A stretch of 64,000 nucleotides of DNA from Terrirhizobium terrae (GTDB lineage: Bacteria; Pseudomonadota; Alphaproteobacteria; Rhizobiales; Rhizobiaceae): contig NZ_CP104992.1 in the NCBI RefSeq assembly GCF_030323265.1, positions 3,199,501 to 3,263,500 of the forward strand, written 5' to 3'. Below the pieces are notes generated by a model. That model saw only the letters and a list, made by a program, of their open reading frames with translations. It had not been told where the DNA came from and did not search any database. The translations under genes were made by a program, and so were the position numbers. How positions within the stretch are numbered: position 1 is the stretch's first letter; each line of letters opens with the position of its first letter. This document shows, piece after piece, positions 16,361 to 24,937 of this stretch.

Positions 16361-16668
16361 GCACCCAAAAAGGTCTGTCGCAGAATGACCGGTGCCGCCG
16401 CGATTACGGCGAGCAGGATTGCTTGCAGAATGAAGAAGAAGGGCAGCGCAAGTCGGAACGGCGGCTTGCGCGTCTTGTGCCGCAGCAGTCTTTGCGCGGC
16501 AAATGCTCCTGCACCGCCGCCGAAAAAGGCGATCAGCAGCAGAGTCTTTTCACGGATGCGTCGCTTGCCGAGCCGTGCTGCACGCTTGTCCCACCCGTAG
16601 ATGCAGAACGTGACAAGGTTTACCAGCAGGTAAAGGAGCAGAAGATTCACGAGATATTCGGGCTGCAT
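16357..16668 (-). CDS. DUF1294 small membrane protein
   Basis: A 103-residue protein with an N-terminal span (LLLLYLLVNLVTFCIYGWDK), the DUF1294 signature YGWDKRAARLGKRRIREKTLLLIAFFGGGAGAF read across about residues 20-55, then HKTRKPPF and a C-terminal span. The ATG at 16668 was chosen because the family begins shortly before the first span; an upstream in-frame start at 16740 adds a polar, unrelated stretch. Function of the family is unknown. In some bacteria the domain is fused to a cold-shock domain; here it is alone. Confidence 0.88.
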   Translation of the reverse strand: MQPEYLVNLLLLYLLVNLVTFCIYGWDKRAARLGKRRIREKTLLLIAFFGGGAGAFAAQRLLRHKTRKPPFRLALPFFFILQAILLAVIAAAPVILRQTFLGA

Positions 16669-16747
16669 TCCCGATTGTAGAAACCCGGCGGTTAACAAAT
16701 CTCGCTTCTGGTACTGATCGATGTGAGAGCCTTCGCGCACCTGCGCA

Positions 16748-17359
16748 TCAGACAGACGCCAGAAGCGCTACACCCGAGATGATGATCAGCAAACCGAGAG
16801 TGATATTGATGACCCTGCCGATTTCTCTCCTTGCCAGCAGGAACCGCAAGCCGTGTCCGCCGCTCGCATAGAGCAGCAGAGAAACCAGCTCGATGACCAC
16901 GAGTAGGGCTGTCAGTTGGATGGCCTGCGGCATGAGCGGACGCCCTGGCAGGAGAAATGCAGGCAGCATTGCGGCATAGAGGATCCAGGCCTTCGGGTTG
17001 CTTGCGGCAACGATGAAGCCCAGTCTCGCGAGAGCCGCAGGCGAGTTCGCAGCACTGGCCAGCTCCTGATCCGCCTGGACGTCGCCGGATAGCATAACAC
17101 AGGCGCCGACATAGACGAGATAGCCGCTGCCGAACACCGTCATCGCGCGATAGGCGAGCGGATTGTCCAGCAAGACAGCCGAAATCCCCAGCAGGACGAG
17201 GAGCGCGATCAGCGCCACCCCGCACAGTTCTCCGGCCATCATCCAGAGCGTGCGGCCAACGCCAAGCCGAAGTCCAAGATTTAGGGAAAGGAGCATGCAA
17301 AGGCCCGGCAGAAGTGAAACAGAAAGCAGTACGGGTATCGCTTTGGTCAGCATCGTCAT
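16748..17359 (-). CDS. LysE/RhtB-family amino-acid exporter
   Basis: A 203-residue inner-membrane protein with about six spans, typical LysE length. Family features: LPGLCMLLSLNLGLRLGVGRTL (read in two parts) near residue 20, the interior SNPKAWILYAAMLPAFL near 120 and LARREIGRVINITLGLLIIISG at the C-terminus. The usual first-loop PGP is LPGLC here, a minor deviation. The exported compound is unknown; family members export lysine, threonine or homoserine lactones. ATG 17359 and 17353 are both possible starts. Confidence 0.87.
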   Translation of the reverse strand: MTMLTKAIPVLLSVSLLPGLCMLLSLNLGLRLGVGRTLWMMAGELCGVALIALLVLLGISAVLLDNPLAYRAMTVFGSGYLVYVGACVMLSGDVQADQELASAANSPAALARLGFIVAASNPKAWILYAAMLPAFLLPGRPLMPQAIQLTALLVVIELVSLLLYASGGHGLRFLLARREIGRVINITLGLLIIISGVALLASV

Positions 17360-17431
17360 GTCCCAGGCAGGTGAAAGTCCTGGGGCTGACTAGATATCGC
17401 CCTGATCACCGCTTTGTTTTAAGGAGATCCA

Positions 17432-17449
17432 ATGGTCTTACGGCTGTAA
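17432..17449 (+). other. Minimal open frame of five codons with a strong ribosome binding site
   Basis: AAGGAG at 17421-17426 is followed, with six bases of spacing, by ATG GTC TTA CGG CTG TAA. This would encode a five-residue peptide (M-V-L-R-L) about 130 bases upstream of gatB. The ribosome binding site is better than that of gatB. It could be a leader peptide, a remnant of a longer gene, or a chance combination. Nothing like an attenuator was obvious behind it. Confidence 0.3.
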
Positions 17450-17579
17450 CGGCAGCAGGGCCTGCACCTGATGGCGGCCGGTGCTGCGATCCTGAGCTAA
17501 GCTGCCGCAAGCCTTGCGTCACAGCCGCATTTGCTCTACCTCACGGACTAGCAATCGACACCATTTCCAAGAGCATAAG

Positions 17580-19082
17580 ATGACCCTAGTCGACGTCCGT
17601 ACCCCCGATCCGAAACGCTTCATTCCCGGCGCCACCGGCGACTGGGAAGTGATCATCGGCATGGAGGTTCACGCGCAGGTCCTCTCCAATTCGAAACTCT
17701 TCTCCGGCGCCTCGACGGAATTCGGAAAGCCTGCCAACGGCAACGTGTCGCTCGTCGATGCGGCCATGCCGGGCATGCTGCCGGTGATCAACGAGGAATG
17801 CGTCCGTCAGGCCGTGCGCACCGGTCTCGGCCTGAAGGCGCGGATCAACAAGCGCTCGATCTTCGACCGCAAGAACTATTTCTATCCGGACCTGCCGCAG
17901 GGCTACCAGATCTCGCAGTTCAAGGATCCGATCGTCGGCGAAGGCCAGATCGTCATCTCGCTTGGTCCGGATCGCCAGGGCCAGTTCGAGGATATCGAGA
18001 TCGGCATCGAGCGCCTGCATCTTGAACAGGATGCCGGCAAGTCGATGCACGACCAGCACCCGACCATGTCCTATGTCGACCTGAACCGTTCGGGCGTGGC
18101 GCTGATGGAAATCGTGTCGAAGCCCGACATGCGCTCTTCCGACGAGGCCAAGGCCTATATGACCAAGCTGCGCTCGATCGTGCGCTATCTCGGTACCTGT
18201 GACGGCAACATGGACGAGGGCTCGATGCGCGCCGACGTCAACGTGTCGGTCCGTCGCCCGGGCGAAGGTTTCGGCACGCGCTGCGAGATCAAGAACGTCA
18301 ACTCGATCCGCTTCATCGGCCAGGCGATCGAATACGAAGCCCGCCGCCAGATCGCCATTCTGGAAGACGGCGGCTCGATCGACCAGGAAACCCGTCTCTT
18401 CGATCCGGGCAAGGGCGAGACCCGCTCGATGCGCTCCAAGGAAGACGCGCATGATTATCGCTATTTCCCAGATCCGGACCTTCTGCCGCTCGAATTCGAC
18501 GATGCGTTCATCGATGCGCTTCGCGCCGACCTGACCGAATTGCCGGACGACAAGAAGGCCCGCTTCGTGGCCGAACTCGGCCTGTCGATCTATGACGCCT
18601 CGGTCCTCGTGTCGGAAAAGGCGATTGCCGATTATTTCGAGGCTGTCGCCGAAGGCCGCGACGGCAAGATGGCTGCAAACTGGGTCATCAACGACCTGCT
18701 GGGTGCCTTGAACAAACTCGGCAAAGACATTGAAGAGACTCCGGTTTCGCCCGCTCAGCTCGGCGGCATCATCGATCTCATCAAGGCCGAAACCATTTCC
18801 GGCAAGATCGCCAAGGATCTGTTCGAAATCGTGCTCAACGAAGGCGGTGACCCTGCCAAGATCGTCGAAGAGCGCGGCATGAAGCAGGTCACCGACACCG
18901 GCGCCATCGAAAAGGCCGTCGACGAGATCATCGCCGCCAACCCGGATCAGGTCGAAAAGGTCAAGGCCAAGCCGACGCTTGCCGGCTGGTTTGTCGGTCA
19001 GGTGATGAAGTCCACCGGCGGCAAAGCCAACCCGCAGGCCGTTCAGGCGCTGGTCAAGGCCAAGCTCGGAATCGAGGAGTAG
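17580..19082 (+). CDS. gatB: Aspartyl/glutamyl-tRNA amidotransferase subunit B
   Basis: The kinase/tRNA-binding subunit of GatCAB, 500 residues. It activates the carboxylate of the mischarged tRNA and receives ammonia from GatA. N-terminal WEVIIGMEVHAQVLSNSKLF near residue 22, KNYFYPDLPQGYQISQF near 100, EQDAGKSMHD near 148, and the C-terminal YqeY-like tail (TLAGWFVGQVMKSTGGKANP near 465) are all present. Start ATG 17580 has only a weak upstream site. It is separated from gatC-gatA by 2.6 kb of unrelated genes. The frame is intact. Confidence 0.97.
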   Translation: MTLVDVRTPDPKRFIPGATGDWEVIIGMEVHAQVLSNSKLFSGASTEFGKPANGNVSLVDAAMPGMLPVINEECVRQAVRTGLGLKARINKRSIFDRKNYFYPDLPQGYQISQFKDPIVGEGQIVISLGPDRQGQFEDIEIGIERLHLEQDAGKSMHDQHPTMSYVDLNRSGVALMEIVSKPDMRSSDEAKAYMTKLRSIVRYLGTCDGNMDEGSMRADVNVSVRRPGEGFGTRCEIKNVNSIRFIGQAIEYEARRQIAILEDGGSIDQETRLFDPGKGETRSMRSKEDAHDYRYFPDPDLLPLEFDDAFIDALRADLTELPDDKKARFVAELGLSIYDASVLVSEKAIADYFEAVAEGRDGKMAANWVINDLLGALNKLGKDIEETPVSPAQLGGIIDLIKAETISGKIAKDLFEIVLNEGGDPAKIVEERGMKQVTDTGAIEKAVDEIIAANPDQVEKVKAKPTLAGWFVGQVMKSTGGKANPQAVQALVKAKLGIEE

Positions 19083-19087
19083 GCCTT

Positions 19088-19594
19088 ATGGTCTACTTCG
19101 TCCGCACTGCCGGCGAGGAGGACGTGGACAAGATCCGCGTCCTCCTCGGCGAAACCTTCCACACCACCTACGACCCGTTCTACGGCACCGATCAGGTGGC
19201 GCGCATGGTGAGTGGCTGGCATTCCGCCAACGCGATCCGTCAGCGCATCGGCAAACGTGACGGCGAGTTCCTGGTGGCCGATGACGGCCGCAAGATCGGC
19301 GGCATTGCCTATGCTGCCATGTATCCAAAGATGGCCAAGACCGTGATGCTTCATCAGCTTTACGTCCGCCCGTCCTGCCAGAACGAAGGTATCGGTCGCG
19401 ATCTTTTCGCCGAGATCGAAACCTGCTTCCCGGATGCGGAAATCATGCGCGTTGAGGTGGCCCTGCCCAACGTCCGCGCCATGTCCTTCTACGAGCGCCT
19501 CGGCTTTTCCGAGGTCGATCGCATGGAGGAGTGGGGCGCCCCCAATTCCGGCCTGCCCGCAGTCATCATGGAAAAGCGACTGCTGCAGCACTGA
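19088..19594 (+). CDS. GNAT family N-acetyltransferase
   Basis: A 168-residue GNAT domain protein. The motif A region reads LYVRPSCQNEGIGRDLFAEIE (about residues 90-110), with PNVRAMSFYERLGFSEVD after it. It starts five bases after the gatB stop, so it is cotranscribed with gatB. The N-terminus (VRTAGEEDVDKIRVLLGETF) has the usual family first strand-helix. Acceptor unknown. Confidence 0.88.
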   Translation: MVYFVRTAGEEDVDKIRVLLGETFHTTYDPFYGTDQVARMVSGWHSANAIRQRIGKRDGEFLVADDGRKIGGIAYAAMYPKMAKTVMLHQLYVRPSCQNEGIGRDLFAEIETCFPDAEIMRVEVALPNVRAMSFYERLGFSEVDRMEEWGAPNSGLPAVIMEKRLLQH

Positions 19595-19619
19595 AATCTC
19601 ATAGTGGAGGAAGAGACCG

Positions 19620-20081
19620 ATGAGCGAGCTGACCATCCGACGGGCAAGGGAGGCTGATCTTGCAGACCTCATCGCCATCTTCGCGGCCGACGACAAGGGC
19701 GGCCACGGCGATACGACGGATGAAGCCGCCTATGAGGATTATCTCCGCGCCTTCCACATGATCGATGCCTCGGGCAACGAGCAGCTCTTCGTCGCCGAAC
19801 TGGATGGCGAGATCGCCGGTACGTTCCAGATCCTGTTCAATCGAACGCTCACGGGCCGCGGGTCGCTGTCGATGATCATCGAGGCGGTGCAGACGAAGCC
19901 GGACATGCGCGGCCGCGGCATCGGCGCCCAGATGATCGCCTATGCGATCGAAGAGGCCAAGCGTCGCGATTGCCGTCTTATCCAGCTGACCTCTAATCTG
20001 GCCCGCACCGATGCCCATCGCTTTTATGAAAGGCTGGGTTTCTCCAAGAGCCATGCGGGCTTCAAGATGAAGCTCAAATAG
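19620..20081 (+). CDS. GNAT family N-acetyltransferase
   Basis: A 153-residue GNAT protein with VQTKPDMRGRGIGAQMIAYA (about residues 90-108) and ARTDAHRFYERLGFSKSHAG, very close to the family consensus. GTGGAGGAAG lies immediately upstream of ATG 19620 (about 19603-19613). It sits 25 bases after the preceding GNAT gene on the same strand, making a gatB-GNAT-GNAT run. Substrate unknown. Confidence 0.88.
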   Translation: MSELTIRRAREADLADLIAIFAADDKGGHGDTTDEAAYEDYLRAFHMIDASGNEQLFVAELDGEIAGTFQILFNRTLTGRGSLSMIIEAVQTKPDMRGRGIGAQMIAYAIEEAKRRDCRLIQLTSNLARTDAHRFYERLGFSKSHAGFKMKLK

Positions 20082-20181
20082 CAGCGAGCAGTTTTAGAAT
20101 CGCTGGACATCAACCTGTGTTGGCGTCATAAGCAAGGTGCCCTTAGCGGCTGTCTCATGTGTCAAATCGACGGAATGCCCC

Positions 20182-20580
20182 ATGAAAAATCTTCTTCTGC
20201 AGATCTTCACCTGGTGGAACGGCCAAACCATGGGGACGCGCTTCTTCACGTGGCGTCACGGCAAGAAGGTCGGTGAAGACGAGATGGGCAACGTTTATTA
20301 CGAAGGCCCGATGACCTCCTGGGGCAAGCCGAAGCGCTGGGTTGTCTACAAGGGTTATGCCGAAGCCTCCGCCATTCCTCCGGGCTGGCACGGCTGGATG
20401 CATTACCGCACCGACGTCGCACCGTCGCAGGAGACCTATACCCAGCGCGAATGGCAGAAGCCGCACAAGCCGAACCTGACCGGTAGCCCGCTCGCTTATC
20501 GCCCGCAGGGTTCGCTGGCCGCAGGCGGCGAGCGTGCACGCGTGACCGGCGACTACGACGCCTGGACGCCCGGTAACTGA
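20182..20580 (+). CDS. NADH:ubiquinone oxidoreductase accessory protein, NDUFA12 (B17.2)-like
   Basis: A 132-residue protein of the NDUFA12 family, an accessory subunit of respiratory complex I in alphaproteobacteria and mitochondria. It shows NLLLQIFTWWNGQTMGTRFF at the N-terminus, GNVYYEG near 38, KRWVVYKGYAEASAIPPGWH near 52, WLHH-like WMHYRTDV, and W-x-K-PHKPNLTG at about 100. ATG 20182 gives this canonical start. The order NDUFA12-like, DUF2155, aat, accC, accB is a conserved alphaproteobacterial arrangement, here with a GNAT inserted before aat. Confidence 0.92.
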   Translation: MKNLLLQIFTWWNGQTMGTRFFTWRHGKKVGEDEMGNVYYEGPMTSWGKPKRWVVYKGYAEASAIPPGWHGWMHYRTDVAPSQETYTQREWQKPHKPNLTGSPLAYRPQGSLAAGGERARVTGDYDAWTPGN

Positions 20581-20654
20581 GCTATCCGGAAATAACGCTG
20601 TTTTGGCCACAATCGCTGGCTAGTCATCGACGCGGACACGGAAGTCGCGACGGG

Positions 20655-21092
20655 ATGGATATGAGATCGAAGACGCCTTTTTCACGCAAGCTGGTTCTCG
20701 GCGCCTTGATCGCAGCCATGCCGGTCCTTGCCGCTGAAACGGCAAAAGCCGCGCGTATTTCCAATCCGGTCGCCGTCTTTGCTGGCATCGACAAGATCAC
20801 CGGCCGCATCACCACCTTCGACGTCTATGTCAACGAGACCGTCCAGTATGGCGCGCTGCAGGTGACGCCGAAGGTCTGCTATTCTCGCGACGAGACCGAG
20901 GCCCAGAAGATCGACGGCTTCATCGAGGTCGACGAGATCACCCTCGACCGCAAGATCCGCCGCATCTTTTCCGGCTGGATGTTCGCCGACAGCCCCGGCC
21001 TCAACGCCGTCGAGCACCCGATCTACGACGTCTGGCTGACCGGCTGCAAGCAGCAGTCCGACGTACCGCCGCCGACAGACGCGACGAACTGA
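20655..21092 (+). CDS. DUF2155 periplasmic protein
   Basis: A 145-residue secreted protein: signal peptide at residues 1-33 (basic start, hydrophobic core LVLGALIAAMPVLAAETAKA), then the DUF2155 domain with NPVAVFAGIDKITGRITTFD, VYVNETVQYGALQV and FSGWMFADSPGLNAVEHPIY near the C-terminus. Two cysteines (in KVCYSRDE and LTGCKQQ) may form a disulfide in the periplasm. Function is unknown; the domain is almost limited to alphaproteobacteria. It follows the NDUFA12-like gene by 74 bases. Confidence 0.9.
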   Translation: MDMRSKTPFSRKLVLGALIAAMPVLAAETAKAARISNPVAVFAGIDKITGRITTFDVYVNETVQYGALQVTPKVCYSRDETEAQKIDGFIEVDEITLDRKIRRIFSGWMFADSPGLNAVEHPIYDVWLTGCKQQSDVPPPTDATN

Positions 21093-21141
21093 GCTCTGTT
21101 TCTTCCTGACCTTCAAGTTGTGGCCATGAGGGTGTTGGGGC

Positions 21142-21702
21142 ATGAACATGCGAATCGAAACGCCGCGTCTTGTTCTTCGTCCCTGGCATGAGGACGATGT
21201 CGAGCAGCTCGTTGCCGGCCTGAACGATCTCGAATTGGCGAAGTGGCTGGCCTTCGTACCCCATCCCTATACGATTTCGGATGCTGGAAACTGGATCAAG
21301 CACTGCCGCGAGCTAGCAGGCGTCGGTACGCGCCCGAGCGCGTATGAGTTCGCGGTTGAACGCAAAACCGATGCGTTGCTGATCGGTGGCGTCAGCCTCA
21401 ACAAGATCAACCGAGAAGTCGGAACGGGTGGTGGCGGCATCTGGATCGCCAAGCCCTGCCAGGGACATGGCTATGGGCGCGAAGCATTTGCTGCCAAGAT
21501 CAGGTTTGCTTTCCTAGAACTAGGCCTGACGAGGCTGGTCAACGGATATTTCGACGGCAATGAAGGTTCGTGGGCGATGCAGCGCAAGTTGGGTTACCAA
21601 CAGATCGGAGAAGTCGCCAGCCGCTGCATGGCCGATGGAAGGCAGACCATCGAACACGTCACCGTGCTGCTGCGCGACGAGTGGGAAGACTGCGGAGCTT
21701 GA
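21142..21702 (+). CDS. RimJ/RimL-type GNAT N-acetyltransferase
   Basis: A 186-residue GNAT of the RimJ/RimL type: IETPRLVLRPWHEDDVEQL at the N-terminus, GGGIWIAKPCQGHGYGREAF (about 105-125) as the acetyl-CoA loop, and NGYFDGNEGSWAMQRKLGYQ as the B motif. Members acetylate ribosomal protein N-termini or small amines; the substrate here is unknown. It lies between DUF2155 and the convergent aat, where many relatives have no gene, so it may be a local insertion. Confidence 0.88.
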   Translation: MNMRIETPRLVLRPWHEDDVEQLVAGLNDLELAKWLAFVPHPYTISDAGNWIKHCRELAGVGTRPSAYEFAVERKTDALLIGGVSLNKINREVGTGGGGIWIAKPCQGHGYGREAFAAKIRFAFLELGLTRLVNGYFDGNEGSWAMQRKLGYQQIGEVASRCMADGRQTIEHVTVLLRDEWEDCGA

Positions 21703-21729
21703 GCGTCGATCCGAGATCGGGATAGCTGT

Positions 21730-22346
21730 CTAGAACGGCAGATGCGGCGAGTCCACCGCGGCTCGCAACAGGATCAGATAGTCGTCCTTGGGGATGTCGA
21801 TCGCGCCAAAACTCTTCAGGTGATCGGTGGTGAACTGCGTGTCGAGCAGCTGAAAATCTTTGCGCGCAGGCGCTCGACGAGATGCACGAGGCAGATCTTG
21901 GAAGCGTCGGTGCGGCGCGAAAACATGCTCTCGCCGAAGAAAGCTGCACCCAGCGAGACCCCATAGAGCCCGCCGACAAGCGTGTCCCCCTCCCAGGCCT
22001 CGACACTATGGGCGTGACCCATCTCGTGCAACTCCCTGTAGAGCTGAAGGATCGTTCTGTTGATCCACGTGCTGGGGCGATCCGGTGCGGGCTCGGCGCA
22101 TAGTTTCATCACCGCTTCGAACGCGCTGTCGAAGCGGATCTCGAACGGAGCTCTTCGGATAGTCTTTGCGAGGCTCTTTGAGACGTGGAAATCGTCGAGC
22201 GGAATGACACCGCGCATTTCCGGTTCGACCCAGAAGATTTCCGGATCGTCGGCGGATTCCGCCATCGGGAACAGGCCTATGGAATAGGCTCGCAACAGAA
22301 TGTCCGGGGTGATTGCCGGGTAATACCTGCCGCGCCGCCCTGCCAT
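21730..22346 (-). CDS. aat: Leucyl/phenylalanyl-tRNA-protein transferase (one-base deletion near 21858)
   Basis: Aat adds Leu or Phe to the N-terminus of proteins with basic N-terminal residues, marking them for ClpAP (N-degron pathway). ITPDILLRAYSIGLFPMAES near residue 15, WVEPEMRGVIPLDDFHVSKS near 45 and GESMFSRRTDASKICLVHLV near 140 are diagnostic. After ERLRA the frame breaks at about 21858; adding one base (ATCTTT back to ATCCTTT on the plus strand) gives KDFQLLDTQFTTDHLKSFGA and ends LPF at 21730, about 205 residues, the family length. ATG 22346 was chosen at the family N-terminus; an in-frame ATG at 22439 adds 31 unrelated residues. Confidence 0.92.
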
Positions 22347-22504
22347 TTCGCTCCCTGATGCATCGACCCGAAGACCGGGATCGGTTTCGGAAGGCACGAT
22401 GCGAATAATCAAAAATCTGTCTCGCCCTTTAGGCGTCACCGAAGACGCACAAAGGGCGAGACAGGGAAACGCCCGGAAGCATGTGCCCCGGGCGCCTCAT
22501 TATC

Positions 22505-23850
22505 TCAGTGTTCCTTGCCGCCGGCCAGATAATTTTCCAGCCAGTGGATATCGTAGTCGCCATTGGCGATGTCTGGATTGTCGACCAGATCCTGGAACAG
22601 CGGCAGCGTGGTCTTGATGCCGTCGACGACGAACTCGTCCAGCACGCGGCGCAGGCGCATCATGCATTCGACGCGGGTGCGTCCATGCACGATCAGCTTG
22701 CCGATCAGGCTGTCGTAGTAGGGCGGGATCTTGTAGCCGGCATAGGCGCCCGAATCGACGCGAACGCCAAGACCGCCCGGAGCGTGGAAATGCGTGATCG
22801 TGCCGGGCGAGGGAACGAAGGTACGCGGATCCTCGGCATTGATGCGGCACTCGATCGCATGGCCCTGGAACTGGATTTCTTCCTGGCTGACCGACAGGCC
22901 GGCGCCGGACGCGACGCGGATCTGCTCATGCACCAGGTCGATGCCGGTGATCGCTTCGGTGATCGGGTGCTCCACCTGAAGACGCGTGTTCATTTCGATG
23001 AAATAGAACTCGCCGTTCTCGTAGAGGAACTCGATCGTACCGGCGCCGCGATACTTCATCTTCTTCATCGCGTCAGCGCAGATCTGGCCGATCTTCATGC
23101 GCTGATCGACGTTGAGGGCAGGGGAGTTCGCTTCTTCCCAGACCTTCTGGTGGCGGCGCTGCAGCGAGCAGTCGCGTTCACCAAGATGGATCGCATTGCC
23201 TTCACCGTCACCGACCACCTGGATCTCGATGTGGCGTGGCTTGCCGAGGTACTTTTCCATGTACACGGCGCCGTTGCCGAAGGCGGCAAGCGCCTCGGTG
23301 CGGGCCGTGTTGAAGGCTTCTTCCAGATCGGCTTCGGTCTTGGCGACCTTCATGCCGCGTCCACCACCGCCGGCCGTGGCCTTGATCAGGACCGGGAAGC
23401 CGATCTCCTGGCGATCTCCATGGCATTCTCGGGCGTGACTTCACCCTCGGAGCCCGGAACGACCGGAATGCCTAGATCCACGGCCGTCTGCTTGGCGGTG
23501 ATCTTGTCACCCATCAGGCGGATATGTTCGGCGGTCGGTCCGATGAAGGTGATGCCGTGCGCTTCCAGGATGTCGGCGAACTTGGCGTTCTCCGAGAGGA
23601 AGCCGTAGCCCGGATGCACGGCGTCTGCGCCGGTGATCTCGCAGGCCGCAACGATCTGGTGGATGTTGAGATAGCTGTCGCGCGACGGCGGCGGGCCGAT
23701 GCACACGCTCTCGTCGGCGAGGCGCACATGCATCGCGTCCGCATCGGCCGTCGAATGAACGGCGACGGTCGCGATGCCGAGTTCCTTGCAGGCGCGCAGC
23801 ACGCGCAAGGCGATCTCACCGCGATTGGCTATGAGGATCTTGGAAATCAT
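22505..23850 (-). CDS. accC: Acetyl-CoA carboxylase biotin carboxylase subunit (one-base deletion near 23407)
   Basis: ATP-dependent carboxylation of biotin on AccB, first half-reaction of malonyl-CoA synthesis. N-terminal ISKILIANRGEIALRVLRAC, VHPGYGFLSENAKFADI near 80, the ATP-grasp glycine loop AGGGGRGMKVAKTEADLEEA near 165, EMNTRLQVEHPITEAITGID near 290. The two halves are in different frames; restoring one G at about 23405-23410 (AGGAG back to AGGGAG on the coding strand) gives EIAREIGFPVLIKAT and a 448-residue protein. It follows accB by nine bases. The gene is essential, so the break is most likely an error. Confidence 0.95.
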
Positions 23851-23859
23851 GGACTGGCC

Positions 23860-24330
23860 TTATTCGACGATGACGAGCGGCTGACCGTATTCCACCGGCG
23901 AGGAGTCGGAGACCAGGATCTCGGTGACCTTGCCGGAGCGCGGCGCCGGGATCTGGTTCATGGTCTTCATCGCTTCGATGATGAGCAGCGTCTGGCCTTC
24001 CTTGACCATTGCGCCGACTTCGATGAACGCCTTGGCGCCCGGAGCCGGAGCGAGGTAGGCGGTGCCGACCATCGGTGCGGTCACGGCGTTCTTGTTGTCG
24101 GCTGCGGCCGGAGCGACAGCGGCTGCGGCGGGAGCGGCGGCAACGGGTGCGGCGGCGGCGACCGGAGCAGCAGCCATCGGAGCCTGCACGTACTGCGTTG
24201 CCGACTGGCGCGACACGCGGATACGCAGGTCATCCTGTTCGACTTCGATCTCGGTCAGGTCGGTATCGTTGAGGATGTTCGCGAGGTCGCGGATCAATCC
24301 CTTGTCGATCCCGTTCTTCTTCTCAGACAT
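23860..24330 (-). CDS. accB: Biotin carboxyl carrier protein of acetyl-CoA carboxylase
   Basis: The 156-residue BCCP. The C-terminal biotinyl domain has the modification motif EAMKTMNQI (Lys near residue 120; the more common form is EAMKMMN), followed by PAPRSGKVTEILVSDSSPVE and GQPLVIVE. A flexible Ala/Pro-rich linker of about 35 residues (near 50-85) joins it to the N-terminal domain. Upstream of accC in the same operon; the aroQ gene precedes it by 29 bases, giving a likely aroQ-accB-accC operon as in many alphaproteobacteria. Confidence 0.96.
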   Translation of the reverse strand: MSEKKNGIDKGLIRDLANILNDTDLTEIEVEQDDLRIRVSRQSATQYVQAPMAAAPVAAAAPVAAAPAAAAVAPAAADNKNAVTAPMVGTAYLAPAPGAKAFIEVGAMVKEGQTLLIIEAMKTMNQIPAPRSGKVTEILVSDSSPVEYGQPLVIVE

Positions 24331-24359
24331 GGCAAACCCTATTGTTCTGTTCTATCTTG

Positions 24360-24797
24360 TCAGGTGGTTGTGTATTTCAAGGCGTGCAGGGCGAGAATGT
24401 AGCTCGCTGCGCCAAAGCCGCAGATAACGCCCTTTGCAGCGGGCGCGATCATCGAGTGATGGCGAAACTCTTCCCGCGCATGGACATTCGAGATGTGCAG
24501 TTCGATCACCGGCACGGAGACGGCCTTGATCGCATCATGCAGCGCGACCGAGGTGTGGGTATAGGCGGCGGCATTGATGGCGATGCCTATGGCCTTTTCC
24601 TCGGCCTCGTGGATCCAGTCGACGAGCGTGCCTTCATGGTTGCTCTGTCGGAAATCGACGTCGAAACCAAGCTCCAGCCCCGTCGAGATGCATTTCTGCT
24701 TCACATCGTCGAGTGTCTGTCCGCCGTAAATACCCGGCTCTCTCTTGCCGAGCATGTTGAGGTTAGGCCCGTTGAGGACGAAAACCGTCTTGTTCAT
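24360..24797 (-). CDS. aroQ: Type II 3-dehydroquinate dehydratase
   Basis: Dehydrates 3-dehydroquinate to 3-dehydroshikimate in the shikimate pathway. The 145-residue protein contains NGPNLNMLGKREPGIYGG (with catalytic Tyr and Arg of the flexible loop) at residues 8-26, RQSNHEGTLVDWIHEA near 50, INAAAYTHTSVALHDA near 75 (catalytic His region) and ELHISNVHAREEFRHHS near 100. The ATG at 24797 gives the family start MNKTVFVLNGPN; an in-frame start at 24815 adds six residues. Confidence 0.96.
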   Translation of the reverse strand: MNKTVFVLNGPNLNMLGKREPGIYGGQTLDDVKQKCISTGLELGFDVDFRQSNHEGTLVDWIHEAEEKAIGIAINAAAYTHTSVALHDAIKAVSVPVIELHISNVHAREEFRHHSMIAPAAKGVICGFGAASYILALHALKYTTT

Positions 24798-24937
24798 CAC
24801 CGATCTTTGTTCCATCCGAATTTAGCGGCCACCTATAGACCGCCATGCACGCAAGGGAAAGCCCCCGCCGCGCCGAAAGGCCGGTGGTCCACCGATGGAG
24901 CGATATAACTGCGGGAAATCGTCTTCGCGCGCGCTGA

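Noticed and set aside
24060..24190. Ala/Pro-rich repeats in accB as a tandem repeat of interest
   Set aside because: This is the normal flexible linker of BCCP.
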